A stretch of 64,000 nucleotides of DNA from the NCBI RefSeq assembly GCF_016773205.1, contig NZ_JAETWB010000007.1:124001-188000 (forward strand), read 5' to 3'. Positions 25,145-34,390 of this stretch are shown piece after piece (position 1 is the stretch's first letter; each line of letters begins with the position of its first letter). The stretch comes from Belnapia arida. GTDB lineage: Bacteria; Pseudomonadota; Alphaproteobacteria; Acetobacterales; Acetobacteraceae. The notes under the pieces were generated by a model, which was not told where the DNA came from, made no database searches, and saw nothing but the letters and a program-made list of their open reading frames with translations. Both the position numbers and the translations under genes were made by a program.

Positions 25145-26377
25145 ATGAACCGCAGGGATCTGCTTTTGGGCACGGCCGGGGCGTCGCTGGCGGCCGCGCT
25201 GCCCCGGACGGGCCAGGCGGCTGACCCGCCGATCAAGATCGGCCTGCTCGAGGATATCTCGGGCGACCTGGCATCGATCGGCCTGCCCAAGCTGCACGGC
25301 ACGCAGATGGCCGTGGACGAGGTGAACGCCACGGGCGGCATCCTCGGCCGTAAGCTGGAGCTTATCCATCTCGACCCGCAGGGCGACAACGCGCGGTACC
25401 AGGAATTCACCCGCCGGCTGCTGCAGCGGGACAAGGTGGACGTGCTGATCGGCGGCATTACCTCAGCCTCGCGCGAGGCGGTGCGGCCCATAGTAGGCCG
25501 GCAGAACGCTTTCTACATCTACACCAACCAGTACGAGGGCGGCGTCTGCGACGCCAACATGCTGAGCGTCGGCGCCGTGCCGGAGCAGCAGCTCTCCACC
25601 CTGCTGCCTTGGATGGTCGAGCGCTTCGGCAAGCGCGTCTACACCGTCGCGGCGGACTACAATTTCGGGCACCTGTCCTCCGCCTGGGGCAAGTCGATCA
25701 TGAAGCCACTGGGGGTGGAGTTCGTCGGCGAGGAGTTCATTCCGCTCGGCGTCTCGCAATTCGCCCAGACCATCCAGAACATCCAGCGCGCCAAGCCGGA
25801 CTGGCTGTACATGCTGGATGTCGGCGCAGCCCAATCCTCATTCTACGAGCAGAAGAACGCCGCCGGCGTGCGCCTGCCCATGGCGAGCCCAGTGAAGATC
25901 ATGCTCGGCTTCGAGCATAAGCGCTTTCCGGCCGGCGTGATGAAGGACATGTACGCCGCCGCCAACTGGTTCGAGGAGCTCGACACGCCGGAGGCGAAGG
26001 CCTTCGTCGCCCGCTGGCGGGCCAAGTACCCGGACGAGGTCTACATCAACGACATGGGCTACAACGCCTGGGTCGCCATCATGCTTTACAAGCAGCTGGC
26101 GGAGAAGGCGAAGTCCACCAAGCTCGCCGACCTACGCGGCGCCATGGCGGACGGCACCCTCGGCGTCGACGCGCCCGAGGGCCGCATCGTCATCGACCCG
26201 AAGAGCCAGCATTGCTCGCACCGCATGCGGCTGATCTCGGTGGATGGCGAGAACAAGATCAAGATCGAGAAGGACTTCGGCGACATCCAGCCTTTCTGGC
26301 TCAGCCAGGTCGGCTGCAACCTGCTGCAGTCCAACCCGCGCGAGCAGTACACGCCGGACAACCTGCCGCGCCGCTGA
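25145..26377 (+). CDS. Urea/short-chain amide ABC transporter substrate-binding protein (first set)
   Basis: 410 residues. Met-Asn-Arg-Arg-Asp-Leu-Leu-Leu-Gly and an Ala-rich run to about residue 25 form a Tat-like signal. The mature part starts Ile-Lys-Ile-Gly-Leu-Leu-Glu-Asp-Ile-Ser-Gly and follows the Peripla_BP_5 family of UrtA, FmdD and AmiC, with Tyr-Ile-Tyr-Thr-Asn-Gln-Tyr-Glu-Gly near 120 in the ligand region. It binds substrate in the periplasm and delivers it to the permease encoded by the next two genes. AGGAGGGA sits 5 bases before ATG 25145. It shares its fold with the AmiC sensor of the same locus. Confidence 0.92.
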   Translation: MNRRDLLLGTAGASLAAALPRTGQAADPPIKIGLLEDISGDLASIGLPKLHGTQMAVDEVNATGGILGRKLELIHLDPQGDNARYQEFTRRLLQRDKVDVLIGGITSASREAVRPIVGRQNAFYIYTNQYEGGVCDANMLSVGAVPEQQLSTLLPWMVERFGKRVYTVAADYNFGHLSSAWGKSIMKPLGVEFVGEEFIPLGVSQFAQTIQNIQRAKPDWLYMLDVGAAQSSFYEQKNAAGVRLPMASPVKIMLGFEHKRFPAGVMKDMYAAANWFEELDTPEAKAFVARWRAKYPDEVYINDMGYNAWVAIMLYKQLAEKAKSTKLADLRGAMADGTLGVDAPEGRIVIDPKSQHCSHRMRLISVDGENKIKIEKDFGDIQPFWLSQVGCNLLQSNPREQYTPDNLPRR

Positions 26378-26398
26378 TCTGGCGAGGGGAGTGCGACC

Positions 26399-27265
26399 AT
26401 GCTGGGCAACCTCTTCGCGGGCTTCTACCAGTTCGCCGATGTCTTCGCGTTCCTGGTGCTGTCCGCGGCGGGCCTCGCCATCATCTTCGGCATGATGGGC
26501 GTCATCAACATGGCGCATGGCGAGTTCGTGATGTGCGGCGTCTACGTCACGGCGGCCAGCTATCATGCCGGCCTGCCGCTGCCGCTGGCCCAGGCCTGCG
26601 GCACGGCGGTGGCCTTCCTGATCGGCATGGTGCTCGAGGCGGTGGTGATCCGCCCCCTCTATACCCGACCGCTCGACTCGCTGCTGGTGACCTGGGGGCT
26701 CAGCCTCGTGGTCACTCAGGGCACGCTGGTGCTGGTGGGCTCGACCTTCCCCGGCATCGGCACGCCGCTGGGTGGCTTCCGCGTGGGCGACTACACCTTC
26801 TCCGCATATCGGATGGTGCTGTTCGCCGCCGCCATCGGCGTGCTCGGCTTCGTCTGGTTCCTGTTCCTCCGCACGCGCTTCGGCATCCAGGCACGCGCGG
26901 TGATGCAGAACCCGGGCATGGCGCAGGCGCTCGGCGTGCGGCGGAACCGCGTCTATGCCCTCAGCTTCGGCGTCGGCGCGGGGCTTGCGGGCTTCTGCGG
27001 CGCGCTCTACGCGCCGACCATGTCACTCATTCCCACCATGGGGTCGAGCTTTATCGTCGAGTCCTTCGTCACGGTGGTGGTCGGCGGCTCCAGCGTGCTG
27101 CTGGGCACGGCGCCGGCGGCGGTCGCGCTCGCGGTTATCCGCACCGGGCTGAACGCCTGGTACGGCCAGATCATCGGCCAGATCGGCCTGCTGGTGGCCG
27201 TGATCCTCATCATCCGCGTGCTGCCGGACGGGTTCACCGGCTGGCTGACGCGGCGCACGGCCTGA
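26399..27265 (+). CDS. ABC transporter permease, LivH/UrtB type (first set)
   Basis: 288 residues, very hydrophobic, about eight membrane spans. Gly-Leu-Ala-Ile-Ile-Phe-Gly-Met-Met-Gly-Val-Ile-Asn-Met-Ala-His-Gly-Glu near residue 30 is the LivH/UrtB signature, and Asn-Pro-Gly-Met-Ala-Gln-Ala-Leu-Gly-Val near 175 is the cytoplasmic coupling region. It pairs with the LivM-type permease 12 bases downstream to form the inner-membrane channel. A GAGGGGAG site precedes ATG 26399. Confidence 0.92.
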   Translation: MLGNLFAGFYQFADVFAFLVLSAAGLAIIFGMMGVINMAHGEFVMCGVYVTAASYHAGLPLPLAQACGTAVAFLIGMVLEAVVIRPLYTRPLDSLLVTWGLSLVVTQGTLVLVGSTFPGIGTPLGGFRVGDYTFSAYRMVLFAAAIGVLGFVWFLFLRTRFGIQARAVMQNPGMAQALGVRRNRVYALSFGVGAGLAGFCGALYAPTMSLIPTMGSSFIVESFVTVVVGGSSVLLGTAPAAVALAVIRTGLNAWYGQIIGQIGLLVAVILIIRVLPDGFTGWLTRRTA

Positions 27266-27277
27266 CGGGGGACCCGC

Positions 27278-28342
27278 ATGCTCAAGCTTCTCGAAGGGCC
27301 GCAGACCATGGGCCGGGGCCCCGCCTTCTGGGGTGCGGCGGGTGTCGTCCTGCTCGCGGCGCTGGCCTATCCGATGTTCGCCGACCCCTACGATGTCGGC
27401 AATTTCGGCTACTTCTTCGTCTGGATCTTCATGGCGCTCGGCCTCTGCATGATGTGGGGCCTCTGCGGGATGCTGTCCTTCGGCCAGACCTTCTTCTTCG
27501 GCCTCGCCGGCTATGGCTACGGCGTCATCGCCATCGACCTCGGCAACGGGCCGCTCGGCACCATGGCGGGGCTGGTGGGGGGGCTGGTGCTCGCCGCAGT
27601 CGCCGCGGCGGTGCTCGGCTACTTCATGATCTACGGCCGCATCAACGGCGTCTTCTTCGGCATCGTCACGCTCTCGGTCACGCTCGCGCTGGCCTATTTC
27701 CTCGGCCAGACCGCGGGGCCCGAATGGGCGATCGGCAAGGCGCGGCTGAACGGCTTCAACGGCATGCAGGGCATGGATCCGCTGACCTTCCCCGGGCCCG
27801 ATGGCGGCATCGTGCTGGAGGAGACGCTGTTCTACTACGTCCTCATCCTCGGCCTCGCCGTGGCCTACCTGCTGCTGCGGATGCTGGCCAACTCGCGCTT
27901 CGGCAACGTGCTGGTGGCGATCCGCGAGGATGCGGAGCGGGCTGAGCTGCTGGGCTATGACGTGCGGCGCTACCAGCTCGCCGTCTTCGTGCTGGGCAGC
28001 ACGCTCGCCGGGCTGAGTGGCGTGCTCTACACCTCCTGGGGGCAGTTCATCACGCCGTCCAGCATCGGCCTGCCGGCGGCCTCCATGCCGATCATCTGGG
28101 TCGCCTTCTCCGGGCGGACGGACCTGACTGCAACCTTGGTCGGCACCTTCCTGCTGCTGCTCGGCTTCCAGAGCCTGACGATCTACAGCCAGGAGACGGC
28201 GCTGGTGCTGATGGGCGCGCTGCTGATGGCGACCGTGCTGTTCGTCCCGCGCGGCTTCGTCCTCGGCATCGGCGACCTGCTGGCCCGCCTGGCGATGCGG
28301 CGGCGGCGGGAGCCTCGCCCCGCCGCCGCCGCGGAGGTGTAG
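27278..28342 (+). CDS. ABC transporter permease, LivM/UrtC type (first set)
   Basis: 354 residues with about nine membrane spans. Met-Trp-Gly-Leu-Cys-Gly-Met-Leu-Ser-Phe-Gly-Gln-Thr-Phe-Phe-Phe-Gly near residue 60 matches the LivM/UrtC signature. Ile-Arg-Glu-Asp-Ala-Glu-Arg-Ala near 215 is the ATPase-coupling loop. It forms a heterodimeric permease with the LivH-type protein just upstream. A short Arg/Ala-rich tail follows the last span. The next gene begins one base after its stop. Confidence 0.92.
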   Translation: MLKLLEGPQTMGRGPAFWGAAGVVLLAALAYPMFADPYDVGNFGYFFVWIFMALGLCMMWGLCGMLSFGQTFFFGLAGYGYGVIAIDLGNGPLGTMAGLVGGLVLAAVAAAVLGYFMIYGRINGVFFGIVTLSVTLALAYFLGQTAGPEWAIGKARLNGFNGMQGMDPLTFPGPDGGIVLEETLFYYVLILGLAVAYLLLRMLANSRFGNVLVAIREDAERAELLGYDVRRYQLAVFVLGSTLAGLSGVLYTSWGQFITPSSIGLPAASMPIIWVAFSGRTDLTATLVGTFLLLLGFQSLTIYSQETALVLMGALLMATVLFVPRGFVLGIGDLLARLAMRRRREPRPAAAAEV

Positions 28343-28343
28343 G

Positions 28344-29066
28344 ATGACGACCCTCCTAGAATTGCAGGGCGTGAGCCGGCGCTTCGGTGGGTTCCTCGCG
28401 GTGCGCGAGGTGGACCTCGCCGTCGAGGCCGGGGAGATCCACTGCCTGATCGGTCCGAACGGGGCGGGCAAGAGCACGCTGTTCAAGCTGGTGGTCGGCC
28501 GCTACGAGCCGAGCGCGGGCCGCATCCATTTCCGCGGCCATGACGTGACGCGCGACGCGCCGCATTCCCGCGTGCAGCGCGGGATGAGCATCAAGATGCA
28601 GGCGCCGAGCGTCTTCCGCGCGCTGCCCGTCCGGCAGAACCTGCACATCGCCATGCAGCACCACGTCCCGCCCGCCGAGCTGGCGCGGGAGGAGGAGCGG
28701 CTGCTGGAGCTGCTGGGCCTCGCCTCCGAGGGGGCGCGGCCGGCAGGGGAGCTTTCGCATGGCCAGCAGCAATGGCTGGAGATCGGCATGGCCGTCGCGC
28801 TGAAGCCCACCCTGCTGCTACTCGACGAGCCCACCGCGGGCCTCTCGCCGGAGGAGACCTTCCGCACCGGCGAGCTGGTGCAGCGGCTCGCGGCCGGCGG
28901 GATGACGGTGCTTGCCGTCGAGCACGACATGAGCTTCGTCAAGCAGATCGCCACGCGCGTCACCGTGCTGCATCTCGGCCAGGTCTTCGCCCGCGGCTCG
29001 GTGGAGGAGATCGTCTCCGACCCGCGCGTGGCCGAGATCTACCTGGGCGTTCCCCATGCCGCCTGA
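28344..29066 (+). CDS. ABC transporter ATP-binding protein, LivG/UrtD type (first set)
   Basis: 240 residues. Walker A is Gly-Pro-Asn-Gly-Ala-Gly-Lys-Ser-Thr near residue 37. The ABC signature region Leu-Ser-His-Gly-Gln-Gln-Gln-Trp-Leu-Glu-Ile-Gly near 138 is of the UrtD kind (ordinary LivG has Ser-Tyr-Gly). Walker B is Leu-Leu-Leu-Leu-Asp-Glu-Pro near 160, and the switch His lies in Val-Glu-His-Asp. It hydrolyses ATP at the cytoplasmic face together with the LivF-type subunit, whose start overlaps it by 11 bases. The UrtD-like signature supports urea or amide as the cargo class. Confidence 0.93.
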   Translation: MTTLLELQGVSRRFGGFLAVREVDLAVEAGEIHCLIGPNGAGKSTLFKLVVGRYEPSAGRIHFRGHDVTRDAPHSRVQRGMSIKMQAPSVFRALPVRQNLHIAMQHHVPPAELAREEERLLELLGLASEGARPAGELSHGQQQWLEIGMAVALKPTLLLLDEPTAGLSPEETFRTGELVQRLAAGGMTVLAVEHDMSFVKQIATRVTVLHLGQVFARGSVEEIVSDPRVAEIYLGVPHAA

Positions 29067-29766
29067 CCCGATCCTCGAGGTCGCCGGGCTGCGCGCCGGC
29101 TACGGTGGCACCCAGGTGCTGCAGGGCGTGGACCTTTCGGTCGGGCGCGGCGAGATCGTGGCGCTGGTCGGCCGCAACGGCGTCGGCAAGACCACGACGA
29201 TGCGCTGCCTGATCGGGCTGGTGCGCGCGACCGCCGGCAGCATCCGCTTCGCCGGCGAGGAGATGAGCCGGACGGCCGCCGATGCGCGGGCGCGGCGGGG
29301 CATCGGCTACATCCCGCAGGGCCGCGACGTCTTCCCGCGCATGACGGTGCAGGAGAACCTCGCGGTCGGCGAGCTGATCGGCGCCTCGCGCCGCCAGCGC
29401 CGTGCCGACCTCGTCTACCAGTACTTTCCGATTCTGGCGGAGCGGCGGCGGCAGATGGCCGGCACGCTGTCCGGCGGCCAGCAGCAGCAGCTCGCCATCG
29501 GCCGGGCACTTATCGGCGGGCCGGAGCTGATCCTGCTCGACGAGCCGTCGGAGGGCGTGCAGCCGAATGTGGTGCAGGCCATCGTGCGAGTGCTCAGGAG
29601 CATCCGCGACGATCTCGGCACCACCATCGTCTTCGTGGAGCAGAACCTGGAGACGATCCTGACGCTCGCCGACCGCTGCTGCGTCATGGAGAAGGGCAAG
29701 GTGGTCGATGCCATCCCGCCCGGCGCCGTGACCTCGGAGAATGTCCGCCGCCATCTGCTGCTGTAA
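29056..29766 (+). CDS. ABC transporter ATP-binding protein, LivF/UrtE type (first set)
   Basis: 236 residues. Walker A is Gly-Arg-Asn-Gly-Val-Gly-Lys-Thr-Thr near residue 38, with Ile-Pro-Gln-Gly-Arg-Asp-Val-Phe-Pro near 90, the signature Leu-Ser-Gly-Gly-Gln-Gln-Gln near 138 and Walker B Leu-Ile-Leu-Leu-Asp-Glu-Pro near 158. The Gly-Val-Gly-Lys form of Walker A is typical of UrtE. It partners the UrtD-like ATPase, with overlapping reading frames indicating coupled translation. It completes the first five-gene importer. Confidence 0.93.
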   Translation: MPPDPILEVAGLRAGYGGTQVLQGVDLSVGRGEIVALVGRNGVGKTTTMRCLIGLVRATAGSIRFAGEEMSRTAADARARRGIGYIPQGRDVFPRMTVQENLAVGELIGASRRQRRADLVYQYFPILAERRRQMAGTLSGGQQQQLAIGRALIGGPELILLDEPSEGVQPNVVQAIVRVLRSIRDDLGTTIVFVEQNLETILTLADRCCVMEKGKVVDAIPPGAVTSENVRRHLLL

Positions 29767-29794
29767 CGCCGTCCCAGCCACCGAGGAGCGATCC

Positions 29795-30733
29795 ATGCCA
29801 TCCGAGCACGCAATCCCCGCGACCCCCGACATGCTGGTCTGGGGCACGCTCGCCGCGGCGACGCCGCCGGCGCTGACGGTGGAGTCGGGCGATGTCGTCA
29901 GCATCGTCGCCATGCCGGCCGGCAGCGCGGCCTCCTTCCCGCCCGATGCGGCGCTGGTGCCGGCCGAGTACCGCGCCGCCGTCGAGGGCGTGCCGCAGGG
30001 GCCGGGGGCGCATTTCGTCAACCGCCCCGTCTTCGTGCGCGGCGCCGAGCGCGGCGACGTGCTGCAGGTCGACATCCTCTCGGCCGAGCCGTGGATGGAT
30101 TGGGGCTTCGTCTCCGTCATGCCGTTGCTCGGCACGCTGCCGGACGAGTTCACCGAATACGAGACCATCCACCCGCGCATCGACCGCGAGCGCGGCACCT
30201 GCCGCCTGCCCTGGGGGATGGAGCTGCCGCTCGACCCCTTCTTCGGCGTCATCGGCGTGGCGCCGCCGCCGGAATGGGGCGCCTGCACCACCAATGTCCC
30301 GCGCGCCTTCGGCGGCAACATGGACAACAAGGAGCTGAAGCCGGGGACGACGCTGTACCTCCCCGTCTTCAACGAGGGCGCGTTGTTCTACGCCGGCGAC
30401 GGGCATGGCGTGCAGGGCGACGGCGAGGTCTGCATCACCGCGCTGGAGACGGGGCTGAAGGGCAGCTTCCGGCTGACGGTGCGGAAGGACCTCAGCCTGA
30501 AGATGCCCTTCGCCGAGACGGCGACGCATCTGATGTCGATCGGGCTCGACGAGGACCTCGACGATGCGGCGAAGCAGGCGGTGCGCGAGATGGTGCGGGA
30601 GATCTGTGCCCGGACCAATCTCAGCCGCAACCAGGCTTACATGCTGTGCTCGCTGATCGGCGACCTGCGCATCACGCAGACGGTCGACGGCAACAAGGGC
30701 GTGCACATGATGCTCGCCAAGCAATACCTCTGA
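29795..30733 (+). CDS. Acetamidase/formamidase (FmdA family)
   Basis: 312 residues of the FmdA_AmdA family, unrelated to the amidase-signature enzymes around it. It hydrolyses formamide or acetamide to ammonium and the acid. Family features include Phe-Val-Arg-Gly-Ala-Glu-Arg-Gly-Asp-Val near residue 80, Phe-Phe-Gly-Val-Ile-Gly-Val-Ala-Pro near 150, Gly-Gly-Asn-Met-Asp near 175, and Gly-Asp-Gly-His-Gly-Val-Gln-Gly-Asp-Gly-Glu near 200 with likely metal-binding residues. ATG 29795 has GAGGA upstream. It lies between the first importer and the third amidase in the same rightward unit. Confidence 0.93.
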   Translation: MPSEHAIPATPDMLVWGTLAAATPPALTVESGDVVSIVAMPAGSAASFPPDAALVPAEYRAAVEGVPQGPGAHFVNRPVFVRGAERGDVLQVDILSAEPWMDWGFVSVMPLLGTLPDEFTEYETIHPRIDRERGTCRLPWGMELPLDPFFGVIGVAPPPEWGACTTNVPRAFGGNMDNKELKPGTTLYLPVFNEGALFYAGDGHGVQGDGEVCITALETGLKGSFRLTVRKDLSLKMPFAETATHLMSIGLDEDLDDAAKQAVREMVREICARTNLSRNQAYMLCSLIGDLRITQTVDGNKGVHMMLAKQYL

Positions 30734-30756
30734 CCACGGCAGGCGAGGCAGGGACG

Positions 30757-32289
30757 ATGACCCAGGATATCGACGTCACCGAGCTGACCATCGCAGAGGT
30801 GCAGGACGGGTTCACGCGCGGCGCCTTCACGGCCGAGGCGCTGACATCGGCCTTCCTCGCCCGCATCGCGCGGGACAATTCGCGGCTGAATGCCATCGTC
30901 TTCCTCAACGAGAAGGCGCTCGATGAGGCGCGGACGATGGATGCGCGGCGCGCCGCCGGCGAGGCGCTGGGGCCGCTGGCCGGCATCCCCGTGGTGGTGA
31001 AGGACACCATGGACATGGTGGGCTTCCCGAGCACGGGGGGGTGGTCGCTGCTCCATTCCGGGCATGGTGGCACCGACCTGATGCCAGGTACCGACTCGCC
31101 CGTCGTCGCGCGGATGCGGGCGGCGGGGGCCATCATCCTCGGCAAGACCAACGTGCCCATCCTCAGCGCCAGCGGCACGCATGCGAACAACAGCTGGGCC
31201 GGGCCGACGCTGAACGCGGCGGCGCCCGACCTCGTGCCCGGCGGCAGCTCCGCCGGGACTGCCACCGCCGTCGCCGCTTCCATGGCCGTGCTTGGCCTGG
31301 CGGAGGAGACCGGCGGCTCCATCCAGAACCCGGCTGCGGCGCAGGGGCTGGTCGGCATCAAGCCGAGCTTCGGCCTGGTGCCGAATGCCGGCGTCATGCC
31401 GCTGGCCAGCCAGCGCGACGTGGTGGGGCCGATCGCGCGCTGCGTGCGCGATGCCGCGCTCACGCTCGACGTGCTGGCGGGTTTCACCATGGAGGACCCG
31501 AAGACGGTGGCCGGCGTCGGCAACATCCCCGAAGGGGGCTATGCCTCGCTGCTGTCGGAGACGGCGCTTGCCGGCCGGCGCATCGGACTTTACGGACCGG
31601 GCTGGCGGAACCAGCCGCTCTCGGCCGAGACCGAGGCGCTCTATGCCCGCGCGCAGGACGAGCTCCGCGCGCGGGGCGCGACGCTGGTCGCCGATCCCTT
31701 CGTGGGCAGCGGCTTCGCCGAGCTGCGCCGGCCGGTGTCGGAGGAGTATCCCTTCGACGCGCGCGGCCTGGAATCGGCGCCCTACGACATGCACCGCTAT
31801 CTCGAGCGCATGGGACCCGCGGCCGCGATCCGCGGCTTCGCCGACTTCGCCCGGGCGACCGCGGCGGGGGATGCCTTCGCGGTGGGTGGCATGCTGCACT
31901 ACCTGCACCGCCTCCCTGGCTTCGACGCGGCCCTGGCCGATCCACTCGTCCCGCCGCCCATGCCGGAATTCATCGCCGTGCGTGCCGCCTATCGCCGCAT
32001 CTTCGACGGGGTGATGAAGCGGGAGGGGTTGGATGCGTTGATCTTCCCGCAGATGCGCGAGCCGCCGCCGCTGCTGCACAGCGATGAGTTGATCCAGGAG
32101 ACAACGGTCAGCGAGATCAACATCGCCGGGCTGCCGGGCGTCACGGTACCGGCGGGCTTCCATGCCTCGGGCGCGCCCTTCTGCCTCATCTTCGTCGGCC
32201 GGATGTGGAGCGAGGCGCTGCTGCTGGCGCTGGCCCATGACTACGAGGCGGCGACGCGACACCGGCGCGCGCCCGGGCTGGCGGCGTGA
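30757..32289 (+). CDS. Amidase-signature amidase
   Basis: 510 residues. The triad is complete: Lys82 in Val-Val-Val-Lys-Asp-Thr, Ser164 in Pro-Gly-Gly-Ser-Ser-Ala-Gly, and nucleophile Ser188 in Glu-Thr-Gly-Gly-Ser-Ile-Gln. It is diverged from the two amidases upstream, with a long insertion after the nucleophile, and is more like peptide-amidase or AtzF-type members, suggesting a different amide substrate. It has no signal peptide. Its TGA stop shares a base with the ATG of the next permease gene, so the third amidase and the second importer are translationally coupled. Confidence 0.92.
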   Translation: MTQDIDVTELTIAEVQDGFTRGAFTAEALTSAFLARIARDNSRLNAIVFLNEKALDEARTMDARRAAGEALGPLAGIPVVVKDTMDMVGFPSTGGWSLLHSGHGGTDLMPGTDSPVVARMRAAGAIILGKTNVPILSASGTHANNSWAGPTLNAAAPDLVPGGSSAGTATAVAASMAVLGLAEETGGSIQNPAAAQGLVGIKPSFGLVPNAGVMPLASQRDVVGPIARCVRDAALTLDVLAGFTMEDPKTVAGVGNIPEGGYASLLSETALAGRRIGLYGPGWRNQPLSAETEALYARAQDELRARGATLVADPFVGSGFAELRRPVSEEYPFDARGLESAPYDMHRYLERMGPAAAIRGFADFARATAAGDAFAVGGMLHYLHRLPGFDAALADPLVPPPMPEFIAVRAAYRRIFDGVMKREGLDALIFPQMREPPPLLHSDELIQETTVSEINIAGLPGVTVPAGFHASGAPFCLIFVGRMWSEALLLALAHDYEAATRHRRAPGLAA

Positions 32290-33146
32290 TGGAGTTCGCC
32301 GTCAAATTCGGCTTCGACATGCTCGCCTTCATCTCGGTGATGGTGCTGATCGTGCTCGGCCTCGGCGTCATCGCCAGCATGATGGGCATCTTCAACTTCG
32401 CCCATGGGGAGCTCGTGCTGCTCGGCGCCTACACGGTCTATCTCAGCGACAAGGCCGGGCTCGGCACCTGGCCCGGGCTGATCGCTGCCCCGGTGGTGGT
32501 GGGGCTGGTGGGCTTCGGGCTGGAACGCACCATCATCCGGCGCTTCTACCGGACGCCCATCATCGCCATGCTCGGCACCTATGCGATCGGCCTCATCATC
32601 CGCGAGATCGTGCGCGGCCTGCTGGGCGGCCACTACAAGTCGATCCCGGAGCCGGTTGGCGGCGCCTTCAGCCTCGGCGGTGTCGAGTTCTCGGTCTGGC
32701 GCAGCATCATCATCGCCACGACCCTCGTCGTCATCGGCGGCACCTACCTGCTGCTGGCCCGCAGCTCGATTGGCCTCAGGGTTCGCGGCGCGCTGGAGAA
32801 CCCGATGCTGGCGCGGGCCTGCGGCATCTCCACCAGCCGCCTCTATGCGCTGACCTTCACCTTCGGCGCAGCGCTGGCGGGGCTGGCGGGCGCGCTCATC
32901 GTGCCGCTCTACCAGCTCTCGGCCGATATCGGCATCCGCTTCCTCGTGCAGGCCTTCCTCTCGGTGATGCTCGGGGGCGTGGGCAGCTTCGAGGGGCCGG
33001 TGCTGGGGGCGGCGGCCGTCGGCGGGCTCGCGGCCTGGCTGCCCTGGGTGGTGACGCCGGTGCTCGCGGACCCGCTCGTCTTCCTCATCGCGCTTGCCAT
33101 CGTCCGGGTGCGGCCGCAGGGCTTCATCGCGGTCGGGCGCTTGTGA
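32289..33146 (+). CDS. ABC transporter permease, LivH/UrtB type (second set)
   Basis: 285 residues, about eight membrane spans. Val-Ile-Ala-Ser-Met-Met-Gly-Ile-Phe-Asn-Phe-Ala-His-Gly-Glu near residue 30 is the LivH/UrtB signature, and Asn-Pro-Met-Leu-Ala-Arg-Ala-Cys-Gly-Ile near 178 the coupling loop. The start is ATG 32289, overlapping the amidase stop (TGATG), with a GTG at 32286 also possible. In this second importer the permease gene comes before the receptor gene, the reverse of the first set. Confidence 0.92.
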   Translation: MEFAVKFGFDMLAFISVMVLIVLGLGVIASMMGIFNFAHGELVLLGAYTVYLSDKAGLGTWPGLIAAPVVVGLVGFGLERTIIRRFYRTPIIAMLGTYAIGLIIREIVRGLLGGHYKSIPEPVGGAFSLGGVEFSVWRSIIIATTLVVIGGTYLLLARSSIGLRVRGALENPMLARACGISTSRLYALTFTFGAALAGLAGALIVPLYQLSADIGIRFLVQAFLSVMLGGVGSFEGPVLGAAAVGGLAAWLPWVVTPVLADPLVFLIALAIVRVRPQGFIAVGRL

Positions 33147-33165
33147 ACCCAAAGGAGAAACGGCC

Positions 33166-34386
33166 ATGACCATGACCAGGCGTCGCGTCCTCGGCGGGGC
33201 CAGCGCCCTCACCGCGGCCGGATGGCTCGGCTCGCTCACGGGCGGCTTCGTGCTGCGCCCGGGCTGGGCGCATGCGGCGGGCCCGATCAAGATGGGCATC
33301 GCCACCGACATCACCGGCCCCATCGCGCCCTCCGGCAACGCCAATTGGCAGGTGGCGCAGTTCGTCGTCGAGGAGATCAACAAGGCGGGCGGTATCCAGG
33401 GCCAGCCGATCGAGCTCCATCTGGAGGACACCGCCTCCGACCCAAAGATCGCAGTGGGCAACGTCCGCAAGCTGATCCAGGAGCGGCGGGTGAACGTCGT
33501 GCTCGGCGGCATCACCAGCGCCATGCGGCAGGCGATCAAGGACCCCATCGTGAACCGCGGGCGGACGCTCTACATCTACCCGCAGCTCTACGAGGGACAG
33601 GAATGCACGCGCTTCCTGTTCAACACCGGACCGACACCGGCGCAGCAATGCGACCGGCTGATCCCCTACCTGATCAAGACCATGGGCAAGAGGCGCTTCG
33701 CCATGCCCTCGGCCAACTATGTCTGGCCGCAGCTCCTCAACAAGTACGCCCGCAAGGTCATCGAGGCCAATGGCGGCGAGGTGGTCTTCGAGGAGTACTA
33801 CCCGCTCGACCAGGCGGAGTACTCGGCGACCATCAGCAAGATCCGCGACGGGCGGGTGGACTGTGTTTTCAGCACCATCATCGCCCCGGGCCTGCAGCCC
33901 TTCATGAAGCAGCTCTACGAGAGCGGCTTCCAGAAGGGCGGCGGTGTGGTCAGCTGCGTCTACTACGACGAGAACCTGCTGAACTACCATCCGGCGCAGG
34001 AGATGGAGGGGTTGGTCTCCTGCCTCGACTACTTCCAGGCGGTGGAGGACCCGTTCAGCAAGTCGCTGCAGGAGGCCTATGCCAAGCGCTTCACGGGCAC
34101 GAAATACCTGTTCACCGCCGGCTCGGCCTCCACGGGGATGTACCGCGGCATCAAGCTCTACGAGGCGGCGGTGAAGGCGACCGGCGGCAAGCTGGGGCGC
34201 GAGGAGGTCGCGGCGGCGATGGACAACGCGGTGCTGACGGAAGGGCCGGGCGGTGGCGCGCAAATGGTCCCGGGCAAGATGCATGCGCGGATGAACATGT
34301 ACATCGCCATCTGCCGCAACGACGCCGGCCGGACGCGCTACGAGGTGGTCGACAAGGCCGACATGGTCGATCCCCGGGAGTGCTGA
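33166..34386 (+). CDS. Urea/short-chain amide ABC transporter substrate-binding protein (second set)
   Basis: 406 residues. The N-terminus Thr-Arg-Arg-Arg-Val-Leu-Gly-Gly with a hydrophobic run to about residue 36 looks like a Tat signal. The mature protein starts Ile-Lys-Met-Gly-Ile-Ala-Thr-Asp-Ile-Thr-Gly and has Tyr-Ile-Tyr-Pro-Gln-Leu-Tyr-Glu-Gly-Gln-Glu-Cys near 140, aligning with Tyr-Ile-Tyr-Thr-Asn-Gln in the first receptor. It is Peripla_BP_5 like UrtA and AmiC, but substantially diverged from the first receptor, so ligand range probably differs. AAAGGAGAAA lies 5 bases before ATG 33166. Confidence 0.92.
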   Translation: MTMTRRRVLGGASALTAAGWLGSLTGGFVLRPGWAHAAGPIKMGIATDITGPIAPSGNANWQVAQFVVEEINKAGGIQGQPIELHLEDTASDPKIAVGNVRKLIQERRVNVVLGGITSAMRQAIKDPIVNRGRTLYIYPQLYEGQECTRFLFNTGPTPAQQCDRLIPYLIKTMGKRRFAMPSANYVWPQLLNKYARKVIEANGGEVVFEEYYPLDQAEYSATISKIRDGRVDCVFSTIIAPGLQPFMKQLYESGFQKGGGVVSCVYYDENLLNYHPAQEMEGLVSCLDYFQAVEDPFSKSLQEAYAKRFTGTKYLFTAGSASTGMYRGIKLYEAAVKATGGKLGREEVAAAMDNAVLTEGPGGGAQMVPGKMHARMNMYIAICRNDAGRTRYEVVDKADMVDPREC

Positions 34387-34390
34387 GGCG

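Noticed and set aside
27023-28486. Reverse-strand open frame of 487 codons across the first LivH/LivM/LivG genes
   Set aside because: It crosses three well-supported permease and ATPase genes. Composition is Gln/Arg/Glu-rich and low in hydrophobics, and there is no ribosome site.
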